A stretch of DNA of 64,000 bases. Origin: Nematostella vectensis (Eukaryota; Cnidaria; Anthozoa; Actiniaria; Edwardsiidae). Below, in pieces: positions 51,429 through 63,348 of the stretch; position 1 is the stretch's first letter, and every line of letters begins with the position of its first letter. The DNA is taken from contig NC_064044.1 in NCBI RefSeq assembly GCF_932526225.1, forward strand, positions 4,935,747 through 4,999,746, in the 5' to 3' direction. Position numbers and translations under genes: made by a program. The notes beneath the pieces were generated by a model. That model did no database searches and had not been told where the DNA came from. It saw only the letters and a program-made list of their open reading frames with translations.

Positions 51429-54400
51429 CATCATCATCGTGAATAAAAAAATTATAGTGCAAATAAGTACATATATAAGATCATAATTCCCTTGTCTTGA
51501 GAAAATAGAATAATTAGAAGAAAGAATAATTAGAACATGAAGCACAAAAAAATTACATGGATGTAGTAACACATTTTGGTGAATTTAAAACCATCGATAT
51601 TATTTTATTCTTTTGAACGGCAACCTCAGAGTTACAACTAACAGTTAGTTTGTGTTTTTAGCTTCAAGAAAAAGGTGAACCACAGCTCAAGGATATCAAA
51701 CTTTCCATGGATGGTCTGTTCAAGCACTTTTATCCTAAGGAACCATTTAAAGGTAATACATTTTCTAGTTTTCAGACAGTTGTCACTTGTGTGAAATTGT
51801 AAATCTGGCCTCAGGGTTACAGGTTGTTAGGCAACCAAGTTGTTAGGCAACCATCCACAAGGAAACTTCAAAACAAGGCAACTAGTTACCTAATAACCTA
51901 CGTGGGTAGATACCATATTGCTCTACATCATGATTATAGCACCGAAAAGGGGCCTGATAAGAGCTTGATTTACACATTGACTGTTATCATCTCCTGGACT
52001 AGATTTAGAGTGATAACATTAACACTCAAAGGAAGCTTGAAATTATGCTTTGTCTTCTTTAGAAGGTTAAGATTACAGTATATGGATCTGTCAATTTGGA
52101 TAAGAGTGCACAATGTTCTCCCCTCAGATCAACACCGAGCCATGGGAGATGTGAATGCAATGGTGAAAATCTTTACTAAGACAGAGCTAAAGAATGTTCT
52201 GCACAGGATTCCTGTTTCCACCATTGAGGAACGGTAGGAAAACATATTCAATAGTAATAGTCTACAGGACTGTAGCAGCGGCATGTACCTCCCTCCCAAG
52301 GAAATGACCAATAGGGGCGTGGGTGTGACCCCACCAATAGGGGCGTGGGTGTGTCCCCACAAATAGGGGCGTGGGTGTGCCCCCACCAATAGGGGCGTGG
52401 GTGTGCCCCCACCAATAGGGGCGTGGGTGTGCCCCCACCAATAGGGGCGTGGGTGTGTCCCCACCAATAGGGGCGTGGGTGTGCCCCCACCAATAGGGGC
52501 GTGGGTGTGGCCCCACCAATAGGGGCGTGGGTGTGTCCCCACCAATAGGGGCGTGGGTGTGTCCCAACATTCTCTCAATGTTTCTGTATTATGCTCCCTG
52601 GATATTCCAAAGCCTCCTACAGTGCTAGTCTATTCTACAAAATTGTGCATTGCTTTTTTATTGTTTGTTACTTAAAACACTCATCAATATTCAATAGGCA
52701 TGTTGAGCAATCAGATGTCATTCTTTGGACACGTGAATAGGCTTTATACCTAGCAATACACCCAACAAATCTAAAGCACGGGGAGGGAATTGAAGTCTTC
52801 TCCAGGAAAATATTGGGGTACAATAGAAAAACAATGACAGACTAACGAACATGAAACATTATATAAAGCTATCATGACGTCATGAAGGATTATATGAAAA
52901 CGTCATGACATAATGATGTAAGATCACAAACAGTAAACTACTTTTTTCCTAGTAAATAGCATAGTTAACAATCTACTTTATGGTATGTTTTAGATACACT
53001 CTCATAAACGGACTCCATAATCAAAAAGTGTTCAAAAGTGACTTAGCTGTTAGGTAGTCCAAGAGTCCCTTTGCCAGATGGCAGCTTCATTTTGCTCAGA
53101 CAATCGCCTATTTCTTCTTTTTTCTAAGCCGTCGTCACCCTGTCTTTGACCAGTTTCGACTCATATGATTATGTTCAACCTGAGAATAAAGAAAGTCAGA
53201 ATGACCTGAATGAAACAGTATAAACACCGACAACTTTATATGTACAGTACTAACCTTGGGTCATTTTGCTTAGCCAGTTGGACTGGCGTTTCGTAATTGG
53301 ATTGAATGGAGAAAAAGAATATCTTGTGCCGTCGGCCTTGTTTTTTAAAGATTTCAGTTTCCAAATATGCGACGTTTTTGTCCTCAACTAGTCCCCAGGA
53401 TCTCATGACGTTAGTTTTGTTTATTGTTCTACTTGCTTTTTTAAAGCGAGTTCTGGTACTCTTTTTAATGACAATTCAAAAGCTATTGTTGTTTTTTTCC
53501 ATCGCAATTGATCGACATACCTATTGAATATTGTTGAGAGTTTTAAGCCATTCAAAACACTCGAAGATCAGGCTTCGCCCTCGGGATTTTATATCCGCGA
53601 AAACACACCTCGTGTTTTAAATTGTACATAGCTAATCAGAGTACTTACCATGTTATTTACACAATTCCTAAAGTTTGCTTGAACCAACTGAAACAAAGTT
53701 GCACACCTCGTGATTTTTACATTTTGTTTTAAAAGACTTAATTCTGATGTTGGCTATAGTTCTCATGAAAGCAAAATAACAACTTAAATGCAATAAAACC
53801 TTAGGGATATAAGTCCATCTTGGCTTACCGTGAAAGCAGCATTTTTTAATTTACTGAAATTGTTTAAATAAAGTGCTTGCTAATATAAGTCCATCTTGGC
53901 TTACTGTGAAAGCAGCATTTTTTAATTTACTTTTTTTTAATAAAGTGCTTGCTATGGGTGTCATTTTGTTTAAATTTGATTTCTGGTTTCCACAGGATTC
54001 AGTACTTCTTAGCCCAGTCATCTCAGAAACAGCAGCAACTCCTTCTAGAAGGTAAAAAATGTTGTACTGTTTGAAAATCTACATTTAAATGTCATATTTT
54101 GCTTTAGACTGCTTTTGTATAACTGTTGTATTATATCAACACAAGGGACCTCAAGCATGTCCATCTTTAGTGACAGTGCCTCCACACAATTCACGCAATT
54201 TGGGTTATGAATTTGACGAAAAAGTCGGTCACATTTAAAGTACATTCGGTCGTAAGTCACTATGTTTTTTGCACTATATACACAATACATAATATTTATA
54301 TTTTATTAAATTTTTACAGAAAAGCTTTCCAAAATGGACGAGTGCTCAAGGAACATGACCACCAAGCGATTACTGCGGGAGGGCATCACTTATGACATCC

Positions 54401-57400
54401 TCAAAAAGATCTTCCAGGAGTCCTGCTCCTTCATGGACTTTTGGAAATTCCTTAAGGACATTGGCATAGAAAGGAAAGTTGCACGTGTGTTTACGTCGCA
54501 GTTTGGGGCAATGGGCTTACACAACCAAGGGGCATTGGCCTACCATATGAACGACAGCAGCGTGACATCTTCATCAAGCAATGGGACATCTTCTGATGAG
54601 AATAACTCCAAGAAGACTAACCTAACAGAACGCACCAAGGAGAACTCAAAGTCGAGTAAACCATTAGTTCACAGTCAGAGTAACAACAATTTGACTGGTA
54701 AAGACGCTATTGTCCCTTCTGCTAGCCGAGCGACAAGCTCTTCTCAGGCCTTTGTGCAAAGGCCATCCGATTACGCTGTCACCACTCCAGTAAAGGACTC
54801 AGTCAGACCTCGCGAGGTATCAAGCAGAATTACAACCAATGAAAGTGCTAAGGAAAATACTAAGAAGGTGAAGAAACCAAGCGAAAAGGTGCTCCCTGTT
54901 AGAAGTGTAGGTGCTCCAGTCACATCATCCAGTAGCGAGCCCGAATGGACAAGCGAGGATTGGGACAGTGATATCAAAAACTCCCCAGCACGTTCAGACT
55001 TCCAGATCACCTTCACCAAAGATTCCATCCCAGTCAGCATAAATGTCGATGACATTACATCAGATAAGTCGGAAAGTGGGCCTGATCGCAAAAATCAAAC
55101 AAAGACAGTGGCCTTAGGACAAGCTGAGCCTCGAGTTACAACTTCTGAAAGAGCGCAGGTTTCTGTTGGAAGAAGGGCTAAGGCTAAGGCGGACGTAAAA
55201 AAGACCTTGGAGAATACAAGGCCAAATGGTAATCCTGTAACAAGTGGTAACATTCAATCTAGTAATAAAGAGGAAAATGGACTTAATCGGACGACAACGA
55301 CAGTTGGAACAAATGGTGATGTCATTGAGAAGAATACGAGTTTGCAAGGGAATAACGCAAAGCAAGAAATAACAGAAAATAGAAAGAAAGGAAAGAAAAC
55401 TAGGCCCCGATCGAGTGATATTCAAGCAGCCTGTGTCTTTCCTGAAGACTTGACTGCAATTTCAGATGGCCGGAGTCCCGAAGGAGCGTCAGATAACAAC
55501 TCTGCCTTGAGGTATCGTACGGTTTATGTGGGCGACGTTGCGATTTTTGTGCCACTGGAGAAAGGCTCAGGGATCTGTGACGTTGATCTGAGGGGGGGCA
55601 TAAGTAAAGACGGCGCTATGGAGTCTGGAAGTGACAAATTGGAGTCAGATGGTAGTGGGGGACCGCATGAGGGAGACTTAGCCAAACAAGGCGAGGAGTT
55701 ACACAGTGCAGGGGACGTCAGCCTGTCTTCAAAGAAAGAAAAAGAGCAAGGGAATAAGGATAAGGAAGCCAATGTTGTTGAGACCTCGGACGCAAAAAAG
55801 CACTATTCACCTGATTTGACAGCCGCTGAAAAGCCAGAGTTGTTAAGTGATGCCATCAGTACCAACCCTGCAGCTACAGATAAAAAGATTGTAACGGATG
55901 ATCAGCTGCCGCCCATCTCCTCCAATAGATCTGACACCTCCGCACTCACAAGTGAAGCCCAACACTCCGTCTCACTTGACATAGACTCAAGCACGTACCC
56001 AGAGCCCAGCATGTCAAACGGCGGACTATCAGAAATGGAGTGGGACGGCTATGGATCCTGGCTCAGCACTGATGGGGAACAGTTCACTTCACCTCAGCCC
56101 TTCCCTCCACAGTTCCCTCAGTACCCTTATCCTGCGGCAATGCCTGCACCATATGGCTACCCTATGATTCCCATGATTCCCCCAGCTATGTACCCCCCAA
56201 TGGCTTACACGGCCCATCATGGGATGTTCCCGTTCAGGCCAATACACCCAGGCTATGGGCTTCCAATGCCTTACATGATGCATCAAATGCACCCATCCTT
56301 CCATGACATGGGCTTGGCCAACCCCCAAGTGCAGACTCACTTGGCATTCAACGGTGCTATGAGTGAGCCTCAACAGAGTGACTCCCCAGATGTGTTGGGT
56401 ATTCCAGGGGGAGCCAAGCTGCCCCAAGGACATCAACGTGGCACAGCCTTAACGAGTGAGTCGTCATCTGTGACTTCCGGGAGTAATTCTGAAAGAAGCT
56501 CCCCTCTACCATTCTCTGGTGGTCAACAACTGTCGTCCCCACAATTGAATCCACAGCCGAATGCACAAGAAGCCAAGAAAAGTGGGAAATACGATGCCAA
56601 GGGTAGGCAGATGACCTCAAGGGGGGATCGTTCCAGAAGAGTTGATCAACTAGAGAAGAAGTCACCTAAGCAGGAAAAGTCACCACGGGGTAAAGGAATT
56701 ACTTCAGCTGATAAACCCAAGCAATCTCCTGATAGTTTCTCGGAACAACGTCCAGGGAGCCAGAGGAACGACGCAAGCAGTTCTGTAAAGACTGATGTGC
56801 CAACTAAACAAGGAACAGCAGATAATCAGAAGAAAGTGTTGTCGAAGAAAACGCGACATTCGCCAGCAAGAGATGGTAAACTAACTAAGTCGAGCAATAT
56901 CCAAGAAGCAGCAAAGTCAGTAGAAGAGGCGCCCAAAAGAACTGAAGGCCAAATGTCTAGAGATCGAAAAGGTCCTTCAACCCCAGAAAAGTATAAGCGA
57001 AGTAATAGTAGTAAAAGCGACAGCGGAGAGAACGAAGGTCTAAACGAGAGTCGATTGTCGTCCAAATCAAATGCTTCACCGAGTGGAGAAAAGCATGTTA
57101 GCAAAAATGGCAGTAAACTGGAAGGTGAGAAACGTGAAACAGGAAATTTAGGGCAAATAGAAAGAAGCTCCCCTCAAGGTTCAAAGAAGAGTTCTACAAG
57201 GCGATCACTAGACAGGAAACAAGATAAGAACCCTCCTCAGACGACTTCGAGCAAAACATCAACACCAGCCGAGAAACCACAGGAACAACACAAACTCTCG
57301 TGGGCTGAACTGACAGAAGAAGCTGAGGCCGAAGAAGCGAGGGTACACCAAGCAGAATCTTTAAAACAGGGCAAAACAAACGTAACAATCAACGAAGAAC

Positions 57401-58035
57401 GAAGGCAACCATTTACCGTGACCGATCTGCCCAAGCCACAGCGACAGCAGCGTTCAAAGAGACCTGGCAGATCCGAGGGTGCCGAGGCATCCGAAGAATG
57501 GCATGTGAAGAATTCCTCTGACAGCTCCCAGAGGGGATCAGCGTCAGGCTATCGACGCGAAAGAAGGGACCGGGGCAAAGAGGCACCAAGACCCATTACT
57601 TCTTCAACCGTTACATCATCGATGTCGTCTTCCGACGCTGGGAGCTCGACAACGCCGTTGACGAGTTTAGCCGAGAACAAAACAAAAGCTGTTGGAAAAT
57701 CGTCTCCAGATGTTAACTTCTCGGATGAGAAGAATCGCAGTCGGAATTCGAGTAACAAAAATGGTATGACTTACAGTCAGAGGAAGTTGAGAGGTTTTGA
57801 AGACAAAACGAGGAGGGTAATTAAAACGGAACTACGGTCAAACTCAACTCCTAATGGAACACTATCATACAATGGGATAAGTAATGGTTTTGACAGTAAG
57901 ACAGACATTGGCTCGTCCACCAAGGGTGCAGCTGCCGAGGCAAAAGAGAAACCTCGTTACCATACCAACGATGATGGTAATACTAATTCACCCCAGGCTC
58001 AACGGCCGCCAAAGAGGATAACCAGCAAAAGATGA
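47914..58035 (+). CDS. DEDDh 3'-5' exonuclease-domain protein with long disordered tail (Exuperantia-like layout)
   Basis: Seven exons: 47914-48097, 49550-49687, 50894-51027, 51662-51752, 52128-52233, 53996-54051 and 54320-58035, in phase, giving 1,474 residues. The N-terminal domain has the three exonuclease motifs: FYDSE (Asp19, Glu21), HGGYQFDF (Asp118) and HRAMGD (His185, Asp190), the full DEDDh set. A short helical segment follows (about 250-285: RLLREGITYDILKKIFQE, then DFWKFLKDIGIERKVARVF). The remaining roughly 1,180 residues are low complexity: Ser/Thr/Lys-rich, acidic Trp motifs (EPEWTSEDWDSD, about 443; SEMEWDGYGSW, about 805), a Pro/Tyr/Met-rich stretch (about 825-905) and a basic Arg/Ser-rich C-terminus (SGYRRERRDRG). 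The last exon alone is 3.7 kb without an intron. An EXO domain, a SAM-like helical part and a disordered basic tail is the layout of insect Exuperantia, an RNA-binding mRNA-localisation factor. A relative of the exonuclease-like part of PML is another option. Family name uncertain. Confidence 0.85.
48549..48720. repeat. Hairpin and 16-bp palindrome cluster
   Basis: ttataccatttccat (48549-48563) is perfectly inverted at 48587-48601. About 100 bp on, cacctcctaggaggtg (48700-48715) is a perfect 16-bp palindrome. This is probably the core of a foldback element in intron 1 of the exonuclease gene. Confidence 0.55.
51088..51592. repeat. Tandem duplication of a ~250-bp unit with different microsatellites
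   Basis: Copies at about 51088-51333 and 51334-51592 share gtgaataaaaaaattatag, aagatcataattccc, agaagaaagaataattagaa and gtagtaacacattttggtga. The first copy carries a (CAT)n run, the second a perfect (AAT)n run of about 28 units at the same place. It lies in intron 3 of the exonuclease gene. Confidence 0.85.
52284..52610 (+). repeat. Dispersed repeat family B, copy 4, containing a 26-bp minisatellite
   Basis: Family B sequence (aaggaaatgacc…) is followed by ten tandem copies (52307-52566) of the 26-bp unit accaataggggcgtgggtgt plus g/a/c-cccc. The flank then resumes with tctcaatgtttctgtatta, which in copy 1 follows the same motif directly. The unit is thus an amplified internal piece of the element. 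It lies in intron 5 of the exonuclease gene. Confidence 0.85.
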
Positions 58036-59899
58036 CCGATTCTTTGCCGGTTGTTTCAGTCTTCAATATCAAGCTAGTACATAGAGCAATGTATTTAAAT
58101 GGTAGGAAGTGCTAGGCGAGGTTGTGTAAGGTCCCTCTCGAGGGCAGCGAAGCTGGACCCGCATCTTGTACTGGAAGTTGTAATTCGGGGTGGGAGAGTC
58201 TGGAGAATTTTGGGGGAAATAGACTGCTGATTTCTTCCTTAAGTCCACTGTGCAATTAATTGAATAAGTATTAGTCTTCAGGTTTCGACAAGGAATTTTC
58301 TTAAAATAGTGAGGCAACCATAGACTTCAGGGACATTTGTAGTCAAACTCTTACCTCACCCCTACCTTCTTTGCGAAGTGTGGGACTCCTTTTTATAAGC
58401 TTTGTTTAACAGGACCATAGCAGTCCTAGAAGTATTGAGGACACAATACAGAGGTATTAGGAAAAGCGAGGGGGGGGGGGGGGGGTTAGTGTACTGCCTA
58501 CTGGTCACTCGCTTATAACGTTTTAAAGTAATGGTGGGAGATATCACAGCGTATAACAGATTTGGTTTCATTTTCACACGAATGATGGCTCCTGACTTTT
58601 TTTTCTTTTTTTTTCTGTTTTATTAAAATTCAATACACTGTTATTAGTGTTTATTGCACAAGTTCTTTACTGAAGGAGTGTCATCTAAATTTGTAAAATA
58701 TTCAAATATTAGGCCTTTATTTAAGTGTCTTTTTGGCTTATTTCAAACGTCAGATTTATTTCAGCCGATTCTTTTATTGACAGACAATTTTCGCATTGTA
58801 TGATATCATTTATCTAAGAGTACATAGTAGCCTGTTCCTATTGATGTAGAGAACGTCAGCACTAATTTGCCATGTACGAAGGGTTATGACTTTGATATGC
58901 CTGACTATTGCTAAATGGGCTTTAATTCTAAGCTCTAACTATCTAGTAAGCAACAGGAGAGTCATTAGGATCGGCTGGGATTCAGTTCATCAACGTTTGT
59001 CTTGGTATACAATGATATAGCAATAATTAAAAATCTATGGGATGTAAGAGTAGGTCGCCTTATTAAATAACAGCCCCCCGTGTGTCTCTATCATCCTAGT
59101 CACAAGAATGAATTAGTCCTTCTTGGATAGAGACATTGCTTGCTTGTGAGTTCCCTATATGTTGCACCGAATATGTATAGCTTTGAAGGAATAAATTGAT
59201 AAAAAAAATTCTCAAGGGAAGTTTCCCGGAACGATGTGGATGTTAGGAGTCATTTTATTTAGTTCACTTTTTTATATTGAGCGGTTTATTTACAATAAAA
59301 ATAAGGTTCTCTGTATCTGTTGTGTACTTGATACATGCATATGAGTTGAAGCTTGGTAGATGCAGAGTGTCTTGGGTCCCATTCCTTTTACTGAAAGGGG
59401 CGGGGCTAACTTTCATTAATTTATTACTCCCCATGTGTAATATATCGGTGCTACATTCCCTCCCTTCTATGTGGTGCCCACCAAGCCCTCAAATAACACT
59501 GGATCCGTCCCATAGAGTTGCCACGTGCTAGCAACAACCAAAAGCGGACCAAAAAAATAACAGGTCGGCCTCCTAAAAAATAGGCTTTGGTAATTATCTT
59601 CCAATCTCGGTTGTGACACTTTTGTGCCCATCATATGTTTTTCGGCGCATTTCGCGAAGTCTCCAGAGTTTCGTTTAAAACTCAACGGTTTAAGATTGTT
59701 TTTGACCCAAATTTGTTATTGAATTCGAAAACCACCGGTGTATTTTGCGCACAAATACGTCACTTTGCGCACACAAAACGCTTCTAACCCCAGGCATGCG
59801 CAGTCGCAAGGAACGCCTATCACTTCTTAACCTGACTCGTTCTCCTCACAACCCTAAATTAGCTTATCTCCTTCAAAAAATATATTATCTCGTTAAAAG
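58036..59899. other. 3' UTR of the exonuclease gene and FKBP11 upstream region
   Basis: Long AT-rich sequence with several AATAAA-like hexamers (near 58620 and 59190) and one G run (58471-58486). No coding exon is seen. The right end, near the FKBP11 start, has an NRF-1-like gcatgcgcag at 59794-59803. Confidence 0.5.
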
Positions 59900-62800
59900 A
59901 TGGCAAGGGTAATCATAATTGTATGGCTTATCTTGGTAATAGTCAAGCAGTTTGCATACTCCAAAAAGAAGAAAGCCGAGCTAGAGATCATCACAGAGGT
60001 TTGTGTGATATGCGGATGCGACTAATTATGGTTGTTTCCACAAACGTTTCCCATAATCGAAAAACATTACCCACAAACTGCATATCGTTAATTAAATGGA
60101 CACCTTCTTATAATATCAATTCGCTCTAGGCTTGAAAAGTCTAACAACTGAAGGAATAATTTAGCATATTAGTTTAGAAAAAGTAACGGAAAATTTCACT
60201 GAGACTCTAATAGCGTCTGTTTTGATTGAACTCTCATTTTGTGTTGTACTTATTTAGATCGTTAGCAAGCAGGTGCATGCCCTTGTCGAGACTTTAAATT
60301 CAGAATTGCACATTATTGTGAATTCTGTAATATTCTAAGCTCCTAATTTAACCAATTAATCTGCTTTTATTGAAGATGTTGTCGAATTTTTAAGGCTAAG
60401 CAAAAAGTTTTAAAAGTATAAATATATAATTAGGTGAATTCTTCTAATGCATTCTATTTTACAACGCTTTGACGATTAAATATTTATGGTAATTGAAGTA
60501 CATGTCTAGTCTAGCACATGGTCATAAATGCTGGTACCATTATAACTTCAAGATAGATATAATATTTAACGGTGAAACGTTTTAAATAAATATTTTCTTA
60601 AAAAATGACACAATTGCTTTAACATATTTATAAAATTGTCTAAAAAAACACTGATTTGCCCACCCCCCTAATTATGCCTGCAGCTGGGGAGGGGAGGGGG
60701 GTAGGCAATTTTTGAAGAACCCTCCCCCCTTCTTAAATAAAAAGGTCCGCTCTAATGAAGCATTGAGTACTTCTGCCAGCTAGCAGCTAGGAAAAGCTAT
60801 AGTTTGATTAGAAAAAATAAATTTTGCATAGTATACAGAGCTATAGCCCTAATAGCAGTGCACCCAGAAAGTGTATGCTAAACCTACCTAATGCTAAACA
60901 AGTGTCAAAGATCCAAAGATCACCATACTAAACAATGTAGGAAATGTGCCATAATTGTGTGTGGGGAAAGCCCCCCCCCCTCCCCTCCCCAGCCACCCCC
61001 TATCTGGCCTGCAATGCAATGACGGGCAGGAACTTTTTTCCCTCGCATATTTACATGAAAGTATGTACACCCCCTTTACTCCAGATAAAAGGCACAGGGG
61101 GGTGCGCAGGGTGTGCCGTGCACCCCCCTTGACGGCCAAAAAGTGGGTCATTTTGTATTAAGGAATCTTCAAATACTACGCTTTTTCCATATGATACCTA
61201 TGGCTGTGCACCCCCCCTCGGCCAATCCTGGGACGGCACCTGCCCCTATTGTGTACCCCCACACCCAACACCATAAAAACGAAGGCACCCCTTTGAATGC
61301 ATAAGATTTTCCATTGCAGTACAGACCAGGTAATTGTCAAGGGGAAGCACAGACTGGAGACATAGTAGCTGTACATTACACTGTAAGTATGCCGTCCACC
61401 CCTCTGGGGTATGACTTTCTCTTAAAAAATAGTTATACATGCATTTTTTTAAAAAATATATTCAAACAAAATAGGTGTGGTCAACATCAATTTTAATCCC
61501 TGGATATTACAACAATGTTGTGACACTTTAATCCTAAATCAGATATTTCTATAGTTTACAATATTTGTACCTATTTTGATATATTTTTTTAAATGCAGAA
61601 ATGCTTCTTTACCTACCCATACATATATTTTATTTGATTGCAATTTCAGGGGTCATTAGAGAATGGGAGAATGTTTGATTCATCTGTGCACCAGGGAAGA
61701 AAACCAATTGAGTTTGAGCTTGGAAAAGGCAGAGTTATTAAAGGTAACCACTTTCCCGCTTGCATTACCATAGCAGTCCTTGAAATACTTGGCCATGACC
61801 CTAATGGTCAGCCAGGGTGGGGGGGGGGGGGGGGGTGGGGGTTTGTAAAAACCCACAAGAGTTGAAGGTCCGCTCTAAGTACAACAACGAGCTAGGACGA
61901 GCTAGCTAAGAGAAAATAGTTTTCTTAATGGTAGCCTGCATACGCAGGCTATCTTAATGGGTAAACAATCCCCCGCACAAAATCCTGGCTATGGGCCCAA
62001 CACCCAGTTGTTACCCATCCCATGTGTGTGTATTTTTTTACCATATGTTTTCTGTCTGTTAGGATGGGAGGAAGGCATCAAAGGAATGTGTATTGGGTAG
62101 GTATAATTTTAGAGTAACTGAAAAAATAAAACCTGGTCAGATACGCAGCCATAACAGTTGAAACCGTTAAGCAGACAGGATGATAGACAGGCACACACAA
62201 ACCAAACATACAGACACTAAGTTGATGGACAGACAATTCATCGTACTGAAACACATCAACACAGGCAGACGGGGGAAAAAATTAACAAAGGTTGAAATGG
62301 TATATTTTAACCTTCTGTAAAAACAGAGAAGTACAATGGGCTTATGCTAGGAATCAGGGGAACTACTCTGTTTACACATAGACGTAAAACATAACCACTT
62401 CAAACTAAATTTCTAAATTTCTCTCTGATTCTGCCATGCCATGCAAAACACTTTTCTGCCACTATTCTTCAGCTTGTCTTGTAGTTTCCCTAGTCATACC
62501 ATTTTAAGGCAGATAGGAATTTTATGTTTTCCTGTGTTTTTATAGTGAGAAGAGGAAACTGATCATACCCCCACACCTCGGGTATGGAGCAAATGGAGTT
62601 GATAATGTCATCCCACGTAAGTCTTTAACTGTTTGTTATAATGAATGGCATGTTCAAATGAAGAAAATTGAGTCTGTAGCAGACATAAAACTGGGTGGAT
62701 GGCACAATACAAAAGAGGGCACGGCCACACCAGTACTGGTCATTTCCTTATAATTTTAGAAAAAAAAAACTGGGCCCCTATAGAAGCTGACAGAAACTGA

Positions 62801-63348
62801 GAAAATAGTCTGCTAAAAAGAAACATGAATCTGGAGTAGCTTATCAACAATAGTCAAGTCAAAGACATGGAAAGGCTCATAACGATGCCCCTATTTCTCA
62901 GACCAATGTAACCAGATTAAGATTGAAACTATTGTTTTAGTGGAGAGAAAACCTGAGAGCTTGCAGAAACATCTTTGGAACAAAGGCCAGCTAGAAACAA
63001 CTTGTCTCAATGTAATAGTTAAATAAATCCAGAGAACATTGGGTTGACAGGCTGAGACACTACACATAGAATGCTCTGCCTTGCACTATCTTTGGCTCCC
63101 CAAAAAAGACCCCGTGTATTCCATGCTTATTTGATATGTCTTTGTTTTTGACAGCAAATGCATTTCTGATCTTCACAACTGAGCTCATCACAATAAAGAA
63201 GAAACCTTTTCTAGACCTGGGGGTCCTCGTACAAATAGGAACATGGCCAGCAATTGGTCTAATCCTTATCTACGTACTTTACAAGCGTGCAAAAGAGCAA
63301 AGTCAACAACAGACTAAACAAGGGACGAAGAAAAGCAAGAGGAAATAG
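59900..63348 (+). CDS. FKBP11: FKBP11-like membrane-anchored ER prolyl isomerase
   Basis: Six exons: 59900-59998, 61320-61382, 61650-61743, 62063-62096, 62546-62616 and 63155-63348, in phase, giving 184 residues (human FKBP11 201). An N-terminal hydrophobic signal (MARVIIIVWLILVIVKQFAYS) precedes a KKKK cluster. A complete single FKBP domain follows: VAVHYTGSL, MFDSSV, IEFELGKGRVIKGWEEGIKG, KLIIPPHLGYG, FTTEL. Most FK506-pocket residues (Tyr, Phe, Asp, Val-Ile, Trp, Tyr) are present, so catalysis is expected. A transmembrane segment (about 142-163) and a short Lys/Gln-rich tail (KKSKRK) close the protein, as in FKBP11, an ER isomerase of secretory cells. The first intron (1.3 kb) carries a family A repeat. 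Confidence 0.93.
61085..61250 (+). repeat. Dispersed repeat family A, copy 3
   Basis: Colinear with 28575-28710: ggggtgcgcaggg, ccaaaaagtgggtc, taaggaatcttcaaatact, cgctttttccat, gatacctatggctg, gtgcacccc, gccaatcctggg. It lies in FKBP11 intron 1. Confidence 0.75.
62695..62790 (-). repeat. Dispersed repeat family B, copy 5 (partial)
   Basis: Reads gggcacggccacaccagtac, tggtcatttccttat and an A run, the inverse of the family B core. It lies in FKBP11 intron 5. Confidence 0.6.

Noticed and set aside
52129..52578. Minus-strand frames of repeated His-Pro-Arg-Pro-Tyr-Trp type peptides
   Set aside because: Direct translation of the 26-bp minisatellite; frames are open only because the unit has no stops. 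They also overlap a real plus-strand exon.
55114..57758. Several minus-strand open frames opposite the large last exon of the exonuclease gene
   Set aside because: Shadows of a long coding exon; no splice structure, start context or known motifs.
60955..61161. Small open frames near 60950-61300
   Set aside because: Fall within dispersed repeat family A and C-rich sequence in FKBP11 intron 1.
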